A DNA stretch of 64,000 bases from Caldilineaceae bacterium. GTDB taxonomy: Bacteria; Chloroflexota; Anaerolineae; Caldilineales; Caldilineaceae. Positions 32,352 through 41,882 of this stretch are shown in pieces (the stretch's first letter is position 1; every line of letters begins with the position of its first letter). A model generated the notes under the pieces. It did not search any database, was not told where the DNA came from, and saw only the letters and a program-made list of their open reading frames with translations. Position numbers and translations under genes: made by a program. Where the stretch lies: assembly GCA_020634755.1 (NCBI GenBank), contig JACKBC010000007.1, forward strand, positions 140,336 through 204,335, in the 5' to 3' direction.

Positions 32352-33056
32352 ATGAACGGTTTACAGCTTTTAAAACGTACGGTAATCAATTTGTTGCCAG
32401 ATACTATCCAGAGTTTTCTTATGGGTATGAGAACTTTGGCAATAGAATATGGTTACCTACGTTCCGTACGACAAAAGGCATGCGTTGATAAGGATGGTCG
32501 TCCAATTCCGTGGTATACCTATTCATCAATAGAATATCTCAAGCAGCTCGATTTGAGCGCCAAAAGTGTATTTGAATTTGGTTCTGGAAATTCTACTTTG
32601 TTCTGGAGTAAAGAGGTAGGAAAAATTGTTAGTGTTGAACATGACCAGGGTTGGTACAATAGACTTTCTGACCAAGTGAGCGATAACGTTGAATATAGGT
32701 TGTGTGTGGAAAAGGCAGAATATCTTGATTCTATAACAACATTTGAGCCTTTTGACATTATCATCATTGACGGGGTATTCCGAGAACAGTGCGCCCAGCG
32801 GGCTATAGATCGTCTGAAGCCAGGGGGATTCATCATACTTGATAATGCCGACTGGTGGGTGGATGCCGCCCGCTTTTTGCGGGAAAAGGATTTAATTCAG
32901 ATTGACTTTTATGGCCCTGGCCCTCTGGTTCCGTATACCTGGTGCACCTCATTATTTTTCAGCCGTTCGTTTCAGTGGCAGACTAAATATGTGAATCAGC
33001 CCACACACGGACTCGGCAGCTTGAAACAGCACGCAGGTGAAAGGTTCGCTTTATGA
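32352..33056 (+). CDS. SAM-dependent methyltransferase-like protein
   Basis: This is a 234-residue Rossmann-fold protein. KSVFEFGSGNSTLFWSKEVG is motif I, VSVEHDQGWYNRLSD carries the ribose-binding acidic residue, and FDIIIIDGVFREQC and LKPGGFIILDNADWW are the later strands. The pattern is that of methyltransferases found in polysaccharide loci. It is visibly A/T-rich. It opens a tightly packed run of genes (overlaps of four bases to the next), so these are one transcript. It probably methylates a sugar hydroxyl; the substrate is unknown. Confidence 0.75.
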   Translation: MNGLQLLKRTVINLLPDTIQSFLMGMRTLAIEYGYLRSVRQKACVDKDGRPIPWYTYSSIEYLKQLDLSAKSVFEFGSGNSTLFWSKEVGKIVSVEHDQGWYNRLSDQVSDNVEYRLCVEKAEYLDSITTFEPFDIIIIDGVFREQCAQRAIDRLKPGGFIILDNADWWVDAARFLREKDLIQIDFYGPGPLVPYTWCTSLFFSRSFQWQTKYVNQPTHGLGSLKQHAGERFAL

Positions 33057-33751
33057 ACCGAATATTTTCTAAAGGAATTCAAAAGCTATCGATTGCAATG
33101 CGGAAACACTCATTCGCCCTGCATCAATTAGATAAAAAATTAGAAAATTACTTGGATTTCCAGGAAGGTTTTTTTATTGAGGCGGGCGCAAATGATGGAA
33201 TCATGCAAAGCAATACACTATACTTTGAAAGATATAAGAAATGGCAGGGCCTGCTTATTGAGCCGTTGCCGGAACTTGCTGAAAAGTGTAAACAAAATCG
33301 CCCCGCCTGTATTGTCGAAAATGTGGCCCTGACCGCTTTTGATTATCCCAAGAATACGATTGACATACACTATGGCGGATTGATGTCATTGGTTCGCGGC
33401 GCGCGTTCTTCTGCAGAAGAAGAACTAGAGCACATTCACAAAGGGCTAGATATTCAAGAATTGTCGTCAACATATACTATTGCCGTACCGACAATGACGC
33501 TTTCGGATTTGCTAGTTAAGCATCGCATCCAGAAAGTGGATTTATTATCTTTGGATGTCGAAGGATACGAACTTCAGGTGCTGAAGGGTTTAGATTTTAA
33601 GCGCCATCGACCAAAGTTTATGTTGATTGAAGTACGAGATCGTCAAACAATCGAAAAATATTTAGCACCTTTTTATGAGCTTGTTGACACGTTGCATCAA
33701 GCAGACACTTATGCAGATATCCTTTTCAAAGCACGTAAGGGGCTGGAATGA
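33053..33751 (+). CDS. FkbM-family methyltransferase (1)
   Basis: This 232-residue protein contains GFFIEAGANDGIMQSNTLYF (SAM-binding), WQGLLIEPLPELAEKC, IVENVALTAFDYP and the family landmark VDLLSLDVEGYELQVLKGLD, where the Asp-Val-Glu-Gly segment is typical of FkbM O-methyltransferases. It probably puts methyl groups on sugars of the polysaccharide. Start and stop overlap both neighbours by four bases (ATGA), indicating translational coupling. A/T-rich like its neighbours. Confidence 0.85.
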   Translation: MNRIFSKGIQKLSIAMRKHSFALHQLDKKLENYLDFQEGFFIEAGANDGIMQSNTLYFERYKKWQGLLIEPLPELAEKCKQNRPACIVENVALTAFDYPKNTIDIHYGGLMSLVRGARSSAEEELEHIHKGLDIQELSSTYTIAVPTMTLSDLLVKHRIQKVDLLSLDVEGYELQVLKGLDFKRHRPKFMLIEVRDRQTIEKYLAPFYELVDTLHQADTYADILFKARKGLE

Positions 33752-34686
33752 CTACGTTCAGTAGCCCGCCTGTCCTCCTTATTATTTTCAATCGTCCAGA
33801 TCTAACCCAGCGTGTATTGGAGCGGCTTCGCGAAAGCCAGCCCGCCCAACTTTTTATTGCCGCAGATGGCCCTCGCCCGGGGCACTCTACAGATGCGCAT
33901 ATGTGTGCCCAAGCTCGTAATGTGGTGAATGAGATCGACTGGCCTTGTGAAGTAAAAACATTGTTTCGGGATGATAATTTAGGCTGTAAGAATGCAGTGA
34001 GTGGGGCAATTACATGGTTTTTTGAGCAGGTTGAGCAAGGGATTATTTTAGAAGATGACTGTGTGCCTCACGTTAGTTTTTTCCCTTTTTGTGCAGAATT
34101 GCTGAAACGGTATGAGAATCACGACCGCATTATGAGCATTAGTGGGAATAATTTTCAAGCGGATACGTGGCACTGTAAGACGAGCTATTATTTTTCAATT
34201 CATAGTCATATTTGGGGTTGGGCAACTTGGCGAAGGGCGTGGCGCCGATATGATGGAAGCCTTGAACAGTGGCCACATTTACGCGAGACGCCCTTTTTAA
34301 AAGAGCTGCATGGAAGCGATCTGGCAGTCAACTATTGGCGAAATATTTTTGATAAAGTGTATGCCAATGAAATTGACAGCTGGGGATATCCATGGACATA
34401 TTCTTGTTGGGTGCACAACGGATTAACCATCTTGCCCGCGGTAAACTTAGTGACGAATATTGGGTTCGATGAACGGGCTACCCATACTAAAAATCCGCAA
34501 GCCGCTGCCGCCAATCTCGCTGTGCGGCCCATAGATTTCCCGCTAAAACATCCTGCCGAAGTTATGGCAGATAAGCAGGCGGATGCCTATACAACATACA
34601 ATCACTTTGGTGTGCGTCCGCGCGCTCCTTTGTGGAGGCAGTTCATGGCGCGTGCGCGGACATTTGTTGCAGCCAAGATAAAATAA
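33748..34686 (+). CDS. glycosyltransferase, GT2-like (HlpA-type)
   Basis: This 312-residue protein has a GT-A fold. PVLLIIFNRPDLTQRVLERL begins the nucleotide-binding half. IILEDDCVPHVSFFPFC holds the metal-binding DxD-like acid pair, and HIWGWATWRRAWRRYD is typical of the group once called hemolytic protein HlpA. The C-terminal part (GYPWTYSCWVHNGLTILP) is conserved in this group. There is no membrane segment, so it would act on the inner face of the membrane. The donor sugar is unknown. Confidence 0.8.
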   Translation: MTTFSSPPVLLIIFNRPDLTQRVLERLRESQPAQLFIAADGPRPGHSTDAHMCAQARNVVNEIDWPCEVKTLFRDDNLGCKNAVSGAITWFFEQVEQGIILEDDCVPHVSFFPFCAELLKRYENHDRIMSISGNNFQADTWHCKTSYYFSIHSHIWGWATWRRAWRRYDGSLEQWPHLRETPFLKELHGSDLAVNYWRNIFDKVYANEIDSWGYPWTYSCWVHNGLTILPAVNLVTNIGFDERATHTKNPQAAAANLAVRPIDFPLKHPAEVMADKQADAYTTYNHFGVRPRAPLWRQFMARARTFVAAKIK

Positions 34687-34690
34687 TCAA

Positions 34691-34704
34691 TTGCGGTGTA
34701 CTGA
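34691..34704. repeat. solitary R1 end (14 bp)
   Basis: TTGCGGTGTACTGA is exactly the terminal sequence of R1 copies, but the rest of R1 is missing. It lies between two packed genes and just before ATG 34718, and suggests either excision or independent use of the end sequence. Confidence 0.5.
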
Positions 34705-34717
34705 TAATGGAACCGTC

Positions 34718-35539
34718 ATGGTAATAGAGCGATTAGAACAAGCGGCCAGGTTTATATTGTGTGCAGAGTATCGAAAGGACTTTTTCGAACTTCGCAAACT
34801 GGCCAGATATCCTCGTTATACCCATGGCGAAACATCTTTGCTCGGCTCACCGTTTCAATTTTGTGATGCTGCCTCTTTCATCTCGTCTTACCAAGCGATT
34901 TTCAAAAGGCAGATTTATACGTTTTCAGCCCAAACCGAACAGCCTCTTATTATTGACTGTGGCGCCAATATCGGACTGGCTGTTTTTTTCTGGAAACAAC
35001 GTTATCCTCAATCTCGAATTATTGCCTTTGAGGCCGATCCATTGGTATTTGAGTTGCTTGAAGATAATTGTAAAGCCTATGGCTGGGAAAATGTTGAGCT
35101 GGTTAACAAAGCCGTTTGGTCTGTAGAGACTACGCTGCCTTTCTGGCAGGAGCGAGCTGACGCCGGACAACTTGTCACCACGGATGCCGATACGCAAGTA
35201 GATAAGTATCGAAGCGGTGCTATTGTTACAGTCAAAACAGTACAACTTAGCAGTCTGTTAAATGTCCACGTCGATCTGCTAAAGCTGGATGTAGAAGGCG
35301 CAGAAATGGAGGTGTTGCGCGAATGCAAAGAAAAGCTGCAAAATGTTCAGCATCTTTTTGTTGAGTATCACTCCTTTGTAGATGGCGGGCAGGAGCTGGA
35401 TGAATTGCTTTCCATTCTAAAGGCGGCCGGGTTCCGGTATCATATTCAGCCTGAACTGGTGGCTCAGCGCCCCTTTGTACAGCATTTAGAAAACTTAGGT
35501 ATGGACCAGCGGCTTAATATATTTGCTTATCGATTATGA
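34718..35539 (+). CDS. FkbM-family methyltransferase (2)
   Basis: This 273-residue protein shows PLIIDCGANIGLAVFFWKQR (SAM-binding), SRIIAFEADPLVFELLEDNC and VDLLKLDVEGAEMEVLREC, the FkbM signature. An N-terminal ~70-residue helical part (ARFILCAEYRKDFFELRKLA) precedes the domain. ATG 34718 is used because the in-frame upstream TTG lies in the solitary R1 end. It overlaps the following glycosyltransferase by four bases. Likely a sugar O-methyltransferase. Confidence 0.85.
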   Translation: MVIERLEQAARFILCAEYRKDFFELRKLARYPRYTHGETSLLGSPFQFCDAASFISSYQAIFKRQIYTFSAQTEQPLIIDCGANIGLAVFFWKQRYPQSRIIAFEADPLVFELLEDNCKAYGWENVELVNKAVWSVETTLPFWQERADAGQLVTTDADTQVDKYRSGAIVTVKTVQLSSLLNVHVDLLKLDVEGAEMEVLRECKEKLQNVQHLFVEYHSFVDGGQELDELLSILKAAGFRYHIQPELVAQRPFVQHLENLGMDQRLNIFAYRL

Positions 35540-36798
35540 AAATCTGTCAAATTAGCACACATGATATTGCTGGCGGAGCGGCTCGGGCAGCCTATCGATT
35601 ACATCAAGGTCTTTGCCATCTGCACATAGATTCTCAATTATATGTACTCAATAAACTTAGCCGCGATGATAGGGTGCTTGCCTTTACCCCCTCCGCCAAG
35701 TTTTGGCCTCAATTACAGCGCTTTGTGCGGCATAAACGGATTCAACGGTCATTTGACCAATATCGTTCCAGTCGACCTGGTGGCCTTGAAATATTTAGCG
35801 ATGACCGTAGCCATTTTGGCGCAGCGCCCCTAACACAACTGCCTGTGTGTGACGTAATTCACCTGCACTGGATAGCGCGTTTTATTGATTACACGACATT
35901 TTTTGGCCATATACACAAACCCATAATATGGACGCTGCATGACATGAATCCATTTTCCGGCGGCTGTCATTATAGTGATGGATGTCGCCATTACACGGAT
36001 CAATGCGGTCATTGCCCCCAATTGGGGAGCGAATTGTGGCATGATCTATCAGCCAGCGTTTTGCATAGAAAACAAAAAGCGCTTTCCCAACTTCAGCCTG
36101 GCCAGCTGCACATTGTGACACCGAGTCGATGGTTAGCCCATCAAGCGAAACAGAGTACTCTGTTTCGCCAGCTTCCGATTTCGGTGATTCCGTACGGACT
36201 GGATACACACAAGTTTGCGCCGCAAAATTCGTCGGCTAGTCGACACATTTTAGGCATCCCGCAAAGCGCCCGTGTGATTCTTTTTGCTGCTTCAAATCTC
36301 TCTACACAACGCAAGGGATTTGGGCTGCTGCAAGAGGCGTTGAACAATTTAGCCGCAGATGATCGCATTTTCTTGCTTTCAGTCGGATATGGAGTGACCA
36401 ATTTGGCCGCTACAATTCCTCATCGACATGTGGAAACTGTAAATGATGACCGGCTGTTGTCGGCTATCTATAGTGCGGCCGATATATTTGTCATTCCCTC
36501 CATTGAAGACAACTTGCCTAATACTGTTTTGGAAGCGATGGCCTGTGGAACGCCGGTTGTCGGATTTGATGTTGGCGGTATCCCGGATATGGTCCGCCCC
36601 GGAATAACAGGGGAGCTCGCCCCAGCTGGAGATGTGGCCCGGCTAAGTCAAGTAATCCAAGCGCTGCTTGAAACACCAGAAAAGCGCCATGAACTAGCCG
36701 CCAATTGCCGACGGATCGCTGAAGAAGAATATGCATTGGATTTGCAAGCGCATCGTTATATGGCTTTATATAAACAGATGCTCGAAATAAATTCATGA
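35536..36798 (+). CDS. glycosyltransferase family 4 (1)
   Basis: This 420-residue GT-B enzyme starts KICQISTHDIAGGAARAAYR, the usual nucleoside-sugar acceptor-side loop. DVIHLHWIARFID and WTLHDMNPFSGGCHYSDGC belong to the WcaC-like branch, whose Cys/His-rich loop (GCHYSDGCRHYTDQCGHC) may hold a metal. The donor-binding motif is PSIEDNLPNTVLEAMACG (EX7E). It retains the donor diphosphate-binding basic residues only partly, as far as can be judged. It overlaps both neighbours by four bases. Confidence 0.85.
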   Translation: MKICQISTHDIAGGAARAAYRLHQGLCHLHIDSQLYVLNKLSRDDRVLAFTPSAKFWPQLQRFVRHKRIQRSFDQYRSSRPGGLEIFSDDRSHFGAAPLTQLPVCDVIHLHWIARFIDYTTFFGHIHKPIIWTLHDMNPFSGGCHYSDGCRHYTDQCGHCPQLGSELWHDLSASVLHRKQKALSQLQPGQLHIVTPSRWLAHQAKQSTLFRQLPISVIPYGLDTHKFAPQNSSASRHILGIPQSARVILFAASNLSTQRKGFGLLQEALNNLAADDRIFLLSVGYGVTNLAATIPHRHVETVNDDRLLSAIYSAADIFVIPSIEDNLPNTVLEAMACGTPVVGFDVGGIPDMVRPGITGELAPAGDVARLSQVIQALLETPEKRHELAANCRRIAEEEYALDLQAHRYMALYKQMLEINS

Positions 36799-37658
36799 CG
36801 ACCGAAATTAGCATTGTCCTTGGCTCCTATAACAGGCGTCGTTTTATAGAGCCCACCATTGAGAGCATTCGCAATAATGGCATTGCCGTTCCTTATGAAA
36901 CGATTGTCATTGATGGTGGCTCCACGGACGGCACGTTGGATTGGCTGGTGGCACAGAAAGATCTGATTACCATTGTCCAGCACAATCGGGGGACGTTTCG
37001 CGGCAAACCCATAGAGCGGCGCAGTTGGGGCTATTTCATGAATTTGGGCTTTAAGGCGGCCCAAGGCAAATACATCTTGATGATCAGTGACGATTGTTTG
37101 CTGACGCCCGGTTCGGTCATGAATGGGTATCACCATTTTGAAGCAGCGCGTGCGTCGGGTAGAAATGTTGGGGCGGTGGCGTTTTATTGGCGCAATTGGC
37201 CCGAACAGCAGGAATATTGGGTGGGGCGCACATTGGGCAGAAAGATGCTGGTCAACCACGGCATGTATCTGCGTAGCGCCCTGGCCGAAATTGGCTGGAT
37301 CGAGGAGGAGTATTACACCTTCTATCATGCCGATGGCGACCTTTGTCTAAAGCTGTGGGCCCAAGGCTATGAAGTAATCGATTGCCCCACGGCCTTTGTG
37401 GAACACTTTGTGCATACCAACTATCGATTGCGCAAAGGCAACAATCAAGCGCAGCAGCAAGATTGGCAGCGCTATAAGGAGCGCTGGACCGGGCTCTTTT
37501 TTGACCCCCAGCAGCCAGATGAAGGCGATTGGCTTTATACAACATATAGCGATCCGCATAATACGGTGGCGGCGTTCCCCAAGCTGGCGGTGATGCGCTA
37601 CCGACTTTGGCAGCGGCTGCGCCAGCTCTATGCGCGCTTCTTAAACGCCCCAGGCTGA
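36795..37658 (+). CDS. glycosyltransferase family 2
   Basis: This 287-residue GT-A enzyme begins EISIVLGSYNRRRFIEPTIE. It has the UDP-binding Asp in VIDGGSTDGTLDWL and the metal-binding pair in LMISDDCLLTPGSV. The catalytic region EEYYTFYHADGDLCLKLW is as in other family members. It is soluble. The gene closes the A/T-rich packed run that begins at 32352; a perfect hairpin follows 38 bases later. Confidence 0.85.
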   Translation: MTTEISIVLGSYNRRRFIEPTIESIRNNGIAVPYETIVIDGGSTDGTLDWLVAQKDLITIVQHNRGTFRGKPIERRSWGYFMNLGFKAAQGKYILMISDDCLLTPGSVMNGYHHFEAARASGRNVGAVAFYWRNWPEQQEYWVGRTLGRKMLVNHGMYLRSALAEIGWIEEEYYTFYHADGDLCLKLWAQGYEVIDCPTAFVEHFVHTNYRLRKGNNQAQQQDWQRYKERWTGLFFDPQQPDEGDWLYTTYSDPHNTVAAFPKLAVMRYRLWQRLRQLYARFLNAPG

Positions 37659-37695
37659 AGCCTGCTTTTGCAGATTTATGGATTAACACCGGCAT

Positions 37696-37728
37696 AGAAG
37701 TTCGACTTCTCTGAGAAGTCGAACTTCT
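37696..37728. terminator. perfect 15-bp hairpin after GT2 gene
   Basis: AGAAGTTCGACTTCT and AGAAGTCGAACTTCT pair exactly across a CTG loop. No T-run follows, so termination would be weak; it may stabilise the 3' end. It marks the border between the A/T-rich and G/C-rich halves of the locus. Confidence 0.5.
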
Positions 37729-37900
37729 GGGATAGCAGTACTATTTTGTTAATGCACAAAAGCAGGCTATAAAGAGAGTGCGCATCAGCGTACTTTGGTT
37801 GACAGGCGCTGGTTGCAGCCAATGCCGTCGTTTACCTTCCATCATCAGAATGCTGTTTTCCCTGGCCAGCCAACGGCCATTGATTTGAAGACGCAAGCGC

Positions 37901-38707
37901 ATGAAAAAATATTTTCCGCCAACCTTATATGCAACTCTACGCGCATTTGCGCGCCGGTTGCTCATTGCGTGGCGGCGCTGGGTGGGACCAGTGTTGCCAC
38001 TAGAAACGGCCGGGATGGCCCTGTGGCACTATGGCCAATATTGGCAAGATTGGCAACGCTATGCCGCCATGCCGGGTGCTGAACGGCTCTCTTTGCAAAA
38101 TGGCTATCCACAACTTTTGGACCGCACTATCAGCACGCCATATGATCCCTTCTATTTTTATCAGGATGTGTGGGCATTCCAGAAGGTGCGCCAGTCAGCG
38201 GCGCCGCGCCACGTTGATGTGGGTTCCAATGTGCGCTGGGTGGGGTTGCTGACCAATATTACCACGGTGCAGTTTGTGGATATTCGTCCATTAGAGGCGC
38301 AGCTAGACAACTTTTTCAGCATTAGCGGCTCCATTTTGGCTTTGCCTTTTGCCAACAATACGGTGACTTCCCTCTCTTGTTTGCATGTGGCGGAGCATAT
38401 TGGCTTGGGGCGCTATGGCGATCCGCTGGACCCCATGGGCACCCTGAAGGCCGCGCGCGAACTGGCCCGCGTCTTGGCGCCAGGGGGCTCTCTCTATTTT
38501 TCTGTGCCGGTGGGGGAACCGCGCGTCTGTTTTAATGCGCATAGAATTCACGCGCCCCGCCAAATCGTGCACTATTTTAATGAGTTGGCGCTGGCCGATT
38601 TTGCGGGGATTACAGACAGTGGTCGCTACATGCGCCAGGCCAGCATGGATGATTTTGCCCATGCCGAATATAGTTGCGGACTCTTTCATTTTAGGAAGCC
38701 CCGTTGA
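37901..38707 (+). CDS. DUF268-like methyltransferase-fold protein
   Basis: This 268-residue protein has PRHVDVGSNVRWVGLLTNI, VQFVDIRPLEAQLDNF, LSCLHVAEHIGLGRYGDPLD and LAPGGSLYFSVPVGEPR. This matches the pattern of DUF268 proteins, which look like SAM-methyltransferases with altered motif I (DVGSNVRWVG). The N-terminal region (~80 residues) is basic and aromatic. It begins a second packed gene run with G/C-rich codon use, unlike the run before it. The role is inferred as sugar modification; no activity is known to me for the family. Confidence 0.7.
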   Translation: MKKYFPPTLYATLRAFARRLLIAWRRWVGPVLPLETAGMALWHYGQYWQDWQRYAAMPGAERLSLQNGYPQLLDRTISTPYDPFYFYQDVWAFQKVRQSAAPRHVDVGSNVRWVGLLTNITTVQFVDIRPLEAQLDNFFSISGSILALPFANNTVTSLSCLHVAEHIGLGRYGDPLDPMGTLKAARELARVLAPGGSLYFSVPVGEPRVCFNAHRIHAPRQIVHYFNELALADFAGITDSGRYMRQASMDDFAHAEYSCGLFHFRKPR

Positions 38708-38708
38708 T

Positions 38709-39506
38709 ATGGTAAAGATTCGCGATCAAGCGCGGTGGCAGCGCAGCGTCAAAAAGATTTGTCGCAAATTGCTCTACCGCTTGGAAAATTATAATAACAG
38801 CAATTTTCGGCAAAATGGTGAAGCGCTCTTTCTGGCCGACCTATTTCAGACGTGGCGCGGCACGGCGCGTGTTGTGTGCGATGTGGGCGCCAATGTGGGC
38901 CACTACTCGGCCCAGATGCTGGAGTTGGCTCATCAAAATCAGGTGGCGCTCGCACTGCATCTGTTTGAGCCGACGGCATCTTGCTATCAAGAACTGGAGG
39001 CCCGTTTTGCCCAGGAACCCGCCGTTCATCTCAACCGATTTGGCTTATCCGATGCCCATGCGGAAGTGCCTATTTTCTATGATCGCCAAAAGAGCGGCAT
39101 GGCGTCTCTCTATAGGCGCAATTTAAGCCCGCTCGGCATTGATTTGAGCCATACCGAAACCATTGAGTTGCGGCGTTTGGACCAATATATAGAAGCGCAA
39201 AAGCTCTCCCATATTGATTTTCTTAAGTTTGACATAGAGGGGCACGAGCTTTCCGCCCTGCGCGGTATGGGCGCGCTGTTGAATAGCGACTTTGTGGATG
39301 TGATCCAGTTTGAATATGGGGGCGCCAATTTGGATTCACACACTTCATTGCTCTCGCTTTTTGAGATCTTGGAAGCAGGCGGGCTGGCGCTGTTTCGCAT
39401 TATGCCCAACTACCTAATGCCGTGTCGCTATGAGTTTCACATGGATAATTTTCAATATGCCAACTATGTGGCCATGGCGCCCAAAGTGGTTTCATCATGT
39501 CTGTAA
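38709..39506 (+). CDS. FkbM-family methyltransferase (3)
   Basis: This 265-residue protein shows VVCDVGANVGHYSAQMLELA (motif I), LHLFEPTASCYQELEARF, VHLNRFGLSDAHAEVPIF and the FkbM segment IDFLKFDIEGHELSALRGM. The start ATG 38709 follows the previous stop by one base, and the end overlaps the next gene by ten bases. Relatives methylate sugar hydroxyls. It is clearly different in sequence from the two FkbM proteins of the A/T-rich run, so not a recent duplicate. Confidence 0.85.
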   Translation: MVKIRDQARWQRSVKKICRKLLYRLENYNNSNFRQNGEALFLADLFQTWRGTARVVCDVGANVGHYSAQMLELAHQNQVALALHLFEPTASCYQELEARFAQEPAVHLNRFGLSDAHAEVPIFYDRQKSGMASLYRRNLSPLGIDLSHTETIELRRLDQYIEAQKLSHIDFLKFDIEGHELSALRGMGALLNSDFVDVIQFEYGGANLDSHTSLLSLFEILEAGGLALFRIMPNYLMPCRYEFHMDNFQYANYVAMAPKVVSSCL

Positions 39507-40648
39507 AGCCAACCTATCGAATTTTTTATGCCGTGGCCGACTCAGCCACGGCCCAGGTGCAAGGGTCGCGCATTTGGTATTACAACTTGTATTTGCCTCT
39601 GTGCGACCTGGGGCATGATGTGGTGCGCTTCGACTATGACCTAACGCCCCATACCCGCCACCGCGATATGACCGTGGCCCGCCATCGTGACTTTGTGTAC
39701 GAAAATCGGCCCAAGCTTGAAAAAGCGCTATTGGACCAGATTGTGCGCGCACACGCCGAGAAGCCAATCGACATCTTCTTTAGCTATTTCTACTCCGCTG
39801 ATATTACGGCCGCCACGCTGGAAAAAATCCGCGACATGGGCATCACCACCGTCAATTGGTATTGCAATGGCTCTTACCAGTTTAACCTGGTGGAGGAAAT
39901 CGCTCCCGCCTATAGCTACTGCCTGGTGCCCGAAAAATTTCGGCTGGCCGACTATCAACGGATCGGCGCCAATCCGATTTATTGCCAGGAAGCGGCCAAT
40001 CCCAATGTCTACATGCCGCACGACCTGCCATATGAGTTTGATGTTACTTTTGTGGGTCAGAAATATGGCGACCGTCCCGTCTATATTGCCCACCTGCGCA
40101 AACAGGGAATTGATGCGCGCGTCTGGGGGCCGGGCTGGCAAAGCCAAGCGCATCATTTGCCGCTGTGGCGCGTGGCCGGCAGTCGGGTTAAGCGCTTTTT
40201 ACGCGGGGCCGAACCGCTTTTCCCACCGCGCATTCCCGCCGATATATGTGGTCCCCCTTTAAGTGATGAAGAGTTAATTAAGATGTATAGCCGCAGCCGC
40301 ATTAATTTGGGCTTTTCAAATGTGGCGGATACAACATCGGGCATCAAGCAGGTGCGCTTGCGGGACTTTGAAGTGCCCATGAGCGGTGGGTTTTACATGG
40401 TGGAATATATGGAGGAGTTGGCGGAGTTTTTCGAAATTGGCCAGGAGATTGTCTGCTATGCCAACCAGCAGGATTTGGCCGCCAAAATTCACTATTACCT
40501 GCAACACGAAGATGAACGTGAACAGATCCGGCAGGCGGGCTGGCGGCGTGCAACGCGCGATCACTCCTGGCAACGCCGGTTAAGCGATAGTTTCGCCCAG
40601 ATGCAATTGCGCGACGTGACACCAAGCAAGCCTGAAATACATGCCTAA
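39497..40648 (+). CDS. CgeB-like glycosyltransferase
   Basis: This is a 383-residue GT-B fold protein of the CgeB (spore maturation protein) group. FDVTFVGQKYGDRPVYIAHL, RSRINLGFSNVADTTSGIKQ, RLRDFEVPMSGGFYMVEYM and HYYLQHEDEREQIRQAGW are its usual C-terminal pieces. The N-terminal half (IDIFFSYFYSADITAATLE) gives the acceptor domain. The usual glutamate motif of GT4 enzymes is replaced by the SGG/E loop of this group. The donor is unknown. It overlaps both neighbours by a few bases. Confidence 0.8.
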   Translation: MSVKPTYRIFYAVADSATAQVQGSRIWYYNLYLPLCDLGHDVVRFDYDLTPHTRHRDMTVARHRDFVYENRPKLEKALLDQIVRAHAEKPIDIFFSYFYSADITAATLEKIRDMGITTVNWYCNGSYQFNLVEEIAPAYSYCLVPEKFRLADYQRIGANPIYCQEAANPNVYMPHDLPYEFDVTFVGQKYGDRPVYIAHLRKQGIDARVWGPGWQSQAHHLPLWRVAGSRVKRFLRGAEPLFPPRIPADICGPPLSDEELIKMYSRSRINLGFSNVADTTSGIKQVRLRDFEVPMSGGFYMVEYMEELAEFFEIGQEIVCYANQQDLAAKIHYYLQHEDEREQIRQAGWRRATRDHSWQRRLSDSFAQMQLRDVTPSKPEIHA

Positions 40649-41882
40649 ACAGCGCTCTTTGCTCCTCATTTCATATGGATACCCACCCATTGGCGGAGCC
40701 GCCAGCGAACGTTCGCTTATGTTGTCACGCTATTTGTCCGAGCTGGGGTGGAAAATTTACGTCTACTGTGCCGCGGCCGATGCCCCCCACTTGTTTACCG
40801 ATGAGCGAGCCGTTGAACTGATTCCCCCCGCTGTGAGCGTTGAGCGTATGGCGTTGCCGCGCTGGTATCAAGCTATTTGGTCGACGCGTATCTTGCGCGC
40901 CGGAGCGAACTTTGCGCTCTTGACCCTGGATCCCACCCACTTCTGGTCGTCGGCATGTTTGCAAAGAATTCGCCAAGAACAGCATGAACGACCCGATGTG
41001 ATCCTGACAACGTCGCCGCCCCATTCTGTTCACACCATTGGCGCCGGCCTCAAACAATATTGGGGTACGCCTTGGGTAATGGATTTGCGCGATACCTGGA
41101 TTGAAAATAACACCGCGCGCTGGTATACGCCGATCCACCAATATGTTTCGAACTGGCACTATCGGCGCGCCATCTTGACCGCCAGCAAGATTGTGGCAAA
41201 CACGCCGGAGATGGCCCAGTTGATTGCGTCCAAATTCCCGCAACGGTCGGCGGACGTGGTCACCATTCGTAATGGATATGATGAACGGCTGTTCCAATGG
41301 GCCAGCCCCAAACGGCCCAGCGACAGTACAGAACATACACGCGTTATCTTATATTCTGGGGGAACCTATGAGGGATGGGTCACTGGCGTACTTGAGCAGT
41401 TGAGCCGGGCGCTCCGCTCACGTCAGGCCACAGATGGCCGCTACATTCAGCTGTACGCCATTGGCGATCTGGTTACAACCGAGCCAGAGAATCCAGTTGG
41501 GCCCTTTGGATTGGGCCACCAAAGCATTATGGATGTGCCAGATTATTTGTTGGGGGCAGATGCGCTACTGCTCTGCATGTTGCCGCAAGAAGCCGGCTCG
41601 TCTCGGGTGTTATTAAAAGCGTATGGGTATGCGCGCGCCGGCAAGCCCATCTTATATCTCGGTCCACGCAATGCTACCTATGATTATTTGGTTCAGCGCG
41701 CATCTGTGCACCAATTTGAGCTATCGGAGATTGAGCTGGCGGCGCAATGGCTGCTCTCTCATCATTTCAAATCGATGCCGCCAGAGCCGCCTGCGCAAGA
41801 TGTAATCCAAGATTCGTTTTATGCGCGCGCCAAACGGTTATCAGAAATTTTAGAAAACGAAATTCTCGAAAACAGCGGATGA
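40641..41882 (+). CDS. glycosyltransferase, GT4-like (2)
   Basis: This 413-residue protein begins SLLLISYGYPPIGGAASERS and has DVILTTSPPHSVHTIGAGLK and WVMDLRDTWIEN. These belong to the WcaI/GT4-like enzymes that are often annotated 'glycosyl transferase family 1'. The C-terminal donor site is atypical: LLCMLPQEAGSSRVLLKAYG replaces the EX7E motif, so catalysis may differ. It overlaps the next gene by four bases. Confidence 0.78.
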   Translation: MPKQRSLLLISYGYPPIGGAASERSLMLSRYLSELGWKIYVYCAAADAPHLFTDERAVELIPPAVSVERMALPRWYQAIWSTRILRAGANFALLTLDPTHFWSSACLQRIRQEQHERPDVILTTSPPHSVHTIGAGLKQYWGTPWVMDLRDTWIENNTARWYTPIHQYVSNWHYRRAILTASKIVANTPEMAQLIASKFPQRSADVVTIRNGYDERLFQWASPKRPSDSTEHTRVILYSGGTYEGWVTGVLEQLSRALRSRQATDGRYIQLYAIGDLVTTEPENPVGPFGLGHQSIMDVPDYLLGADALLLCMLPQEAGSSRVLLKAYGYARAGKPILYLGPRNATYDYLVQRASVHQFELSEIELAAQWLLSHHFKSMPPEPPAQDVIQDSFYARAKRLSEILENEILENSG

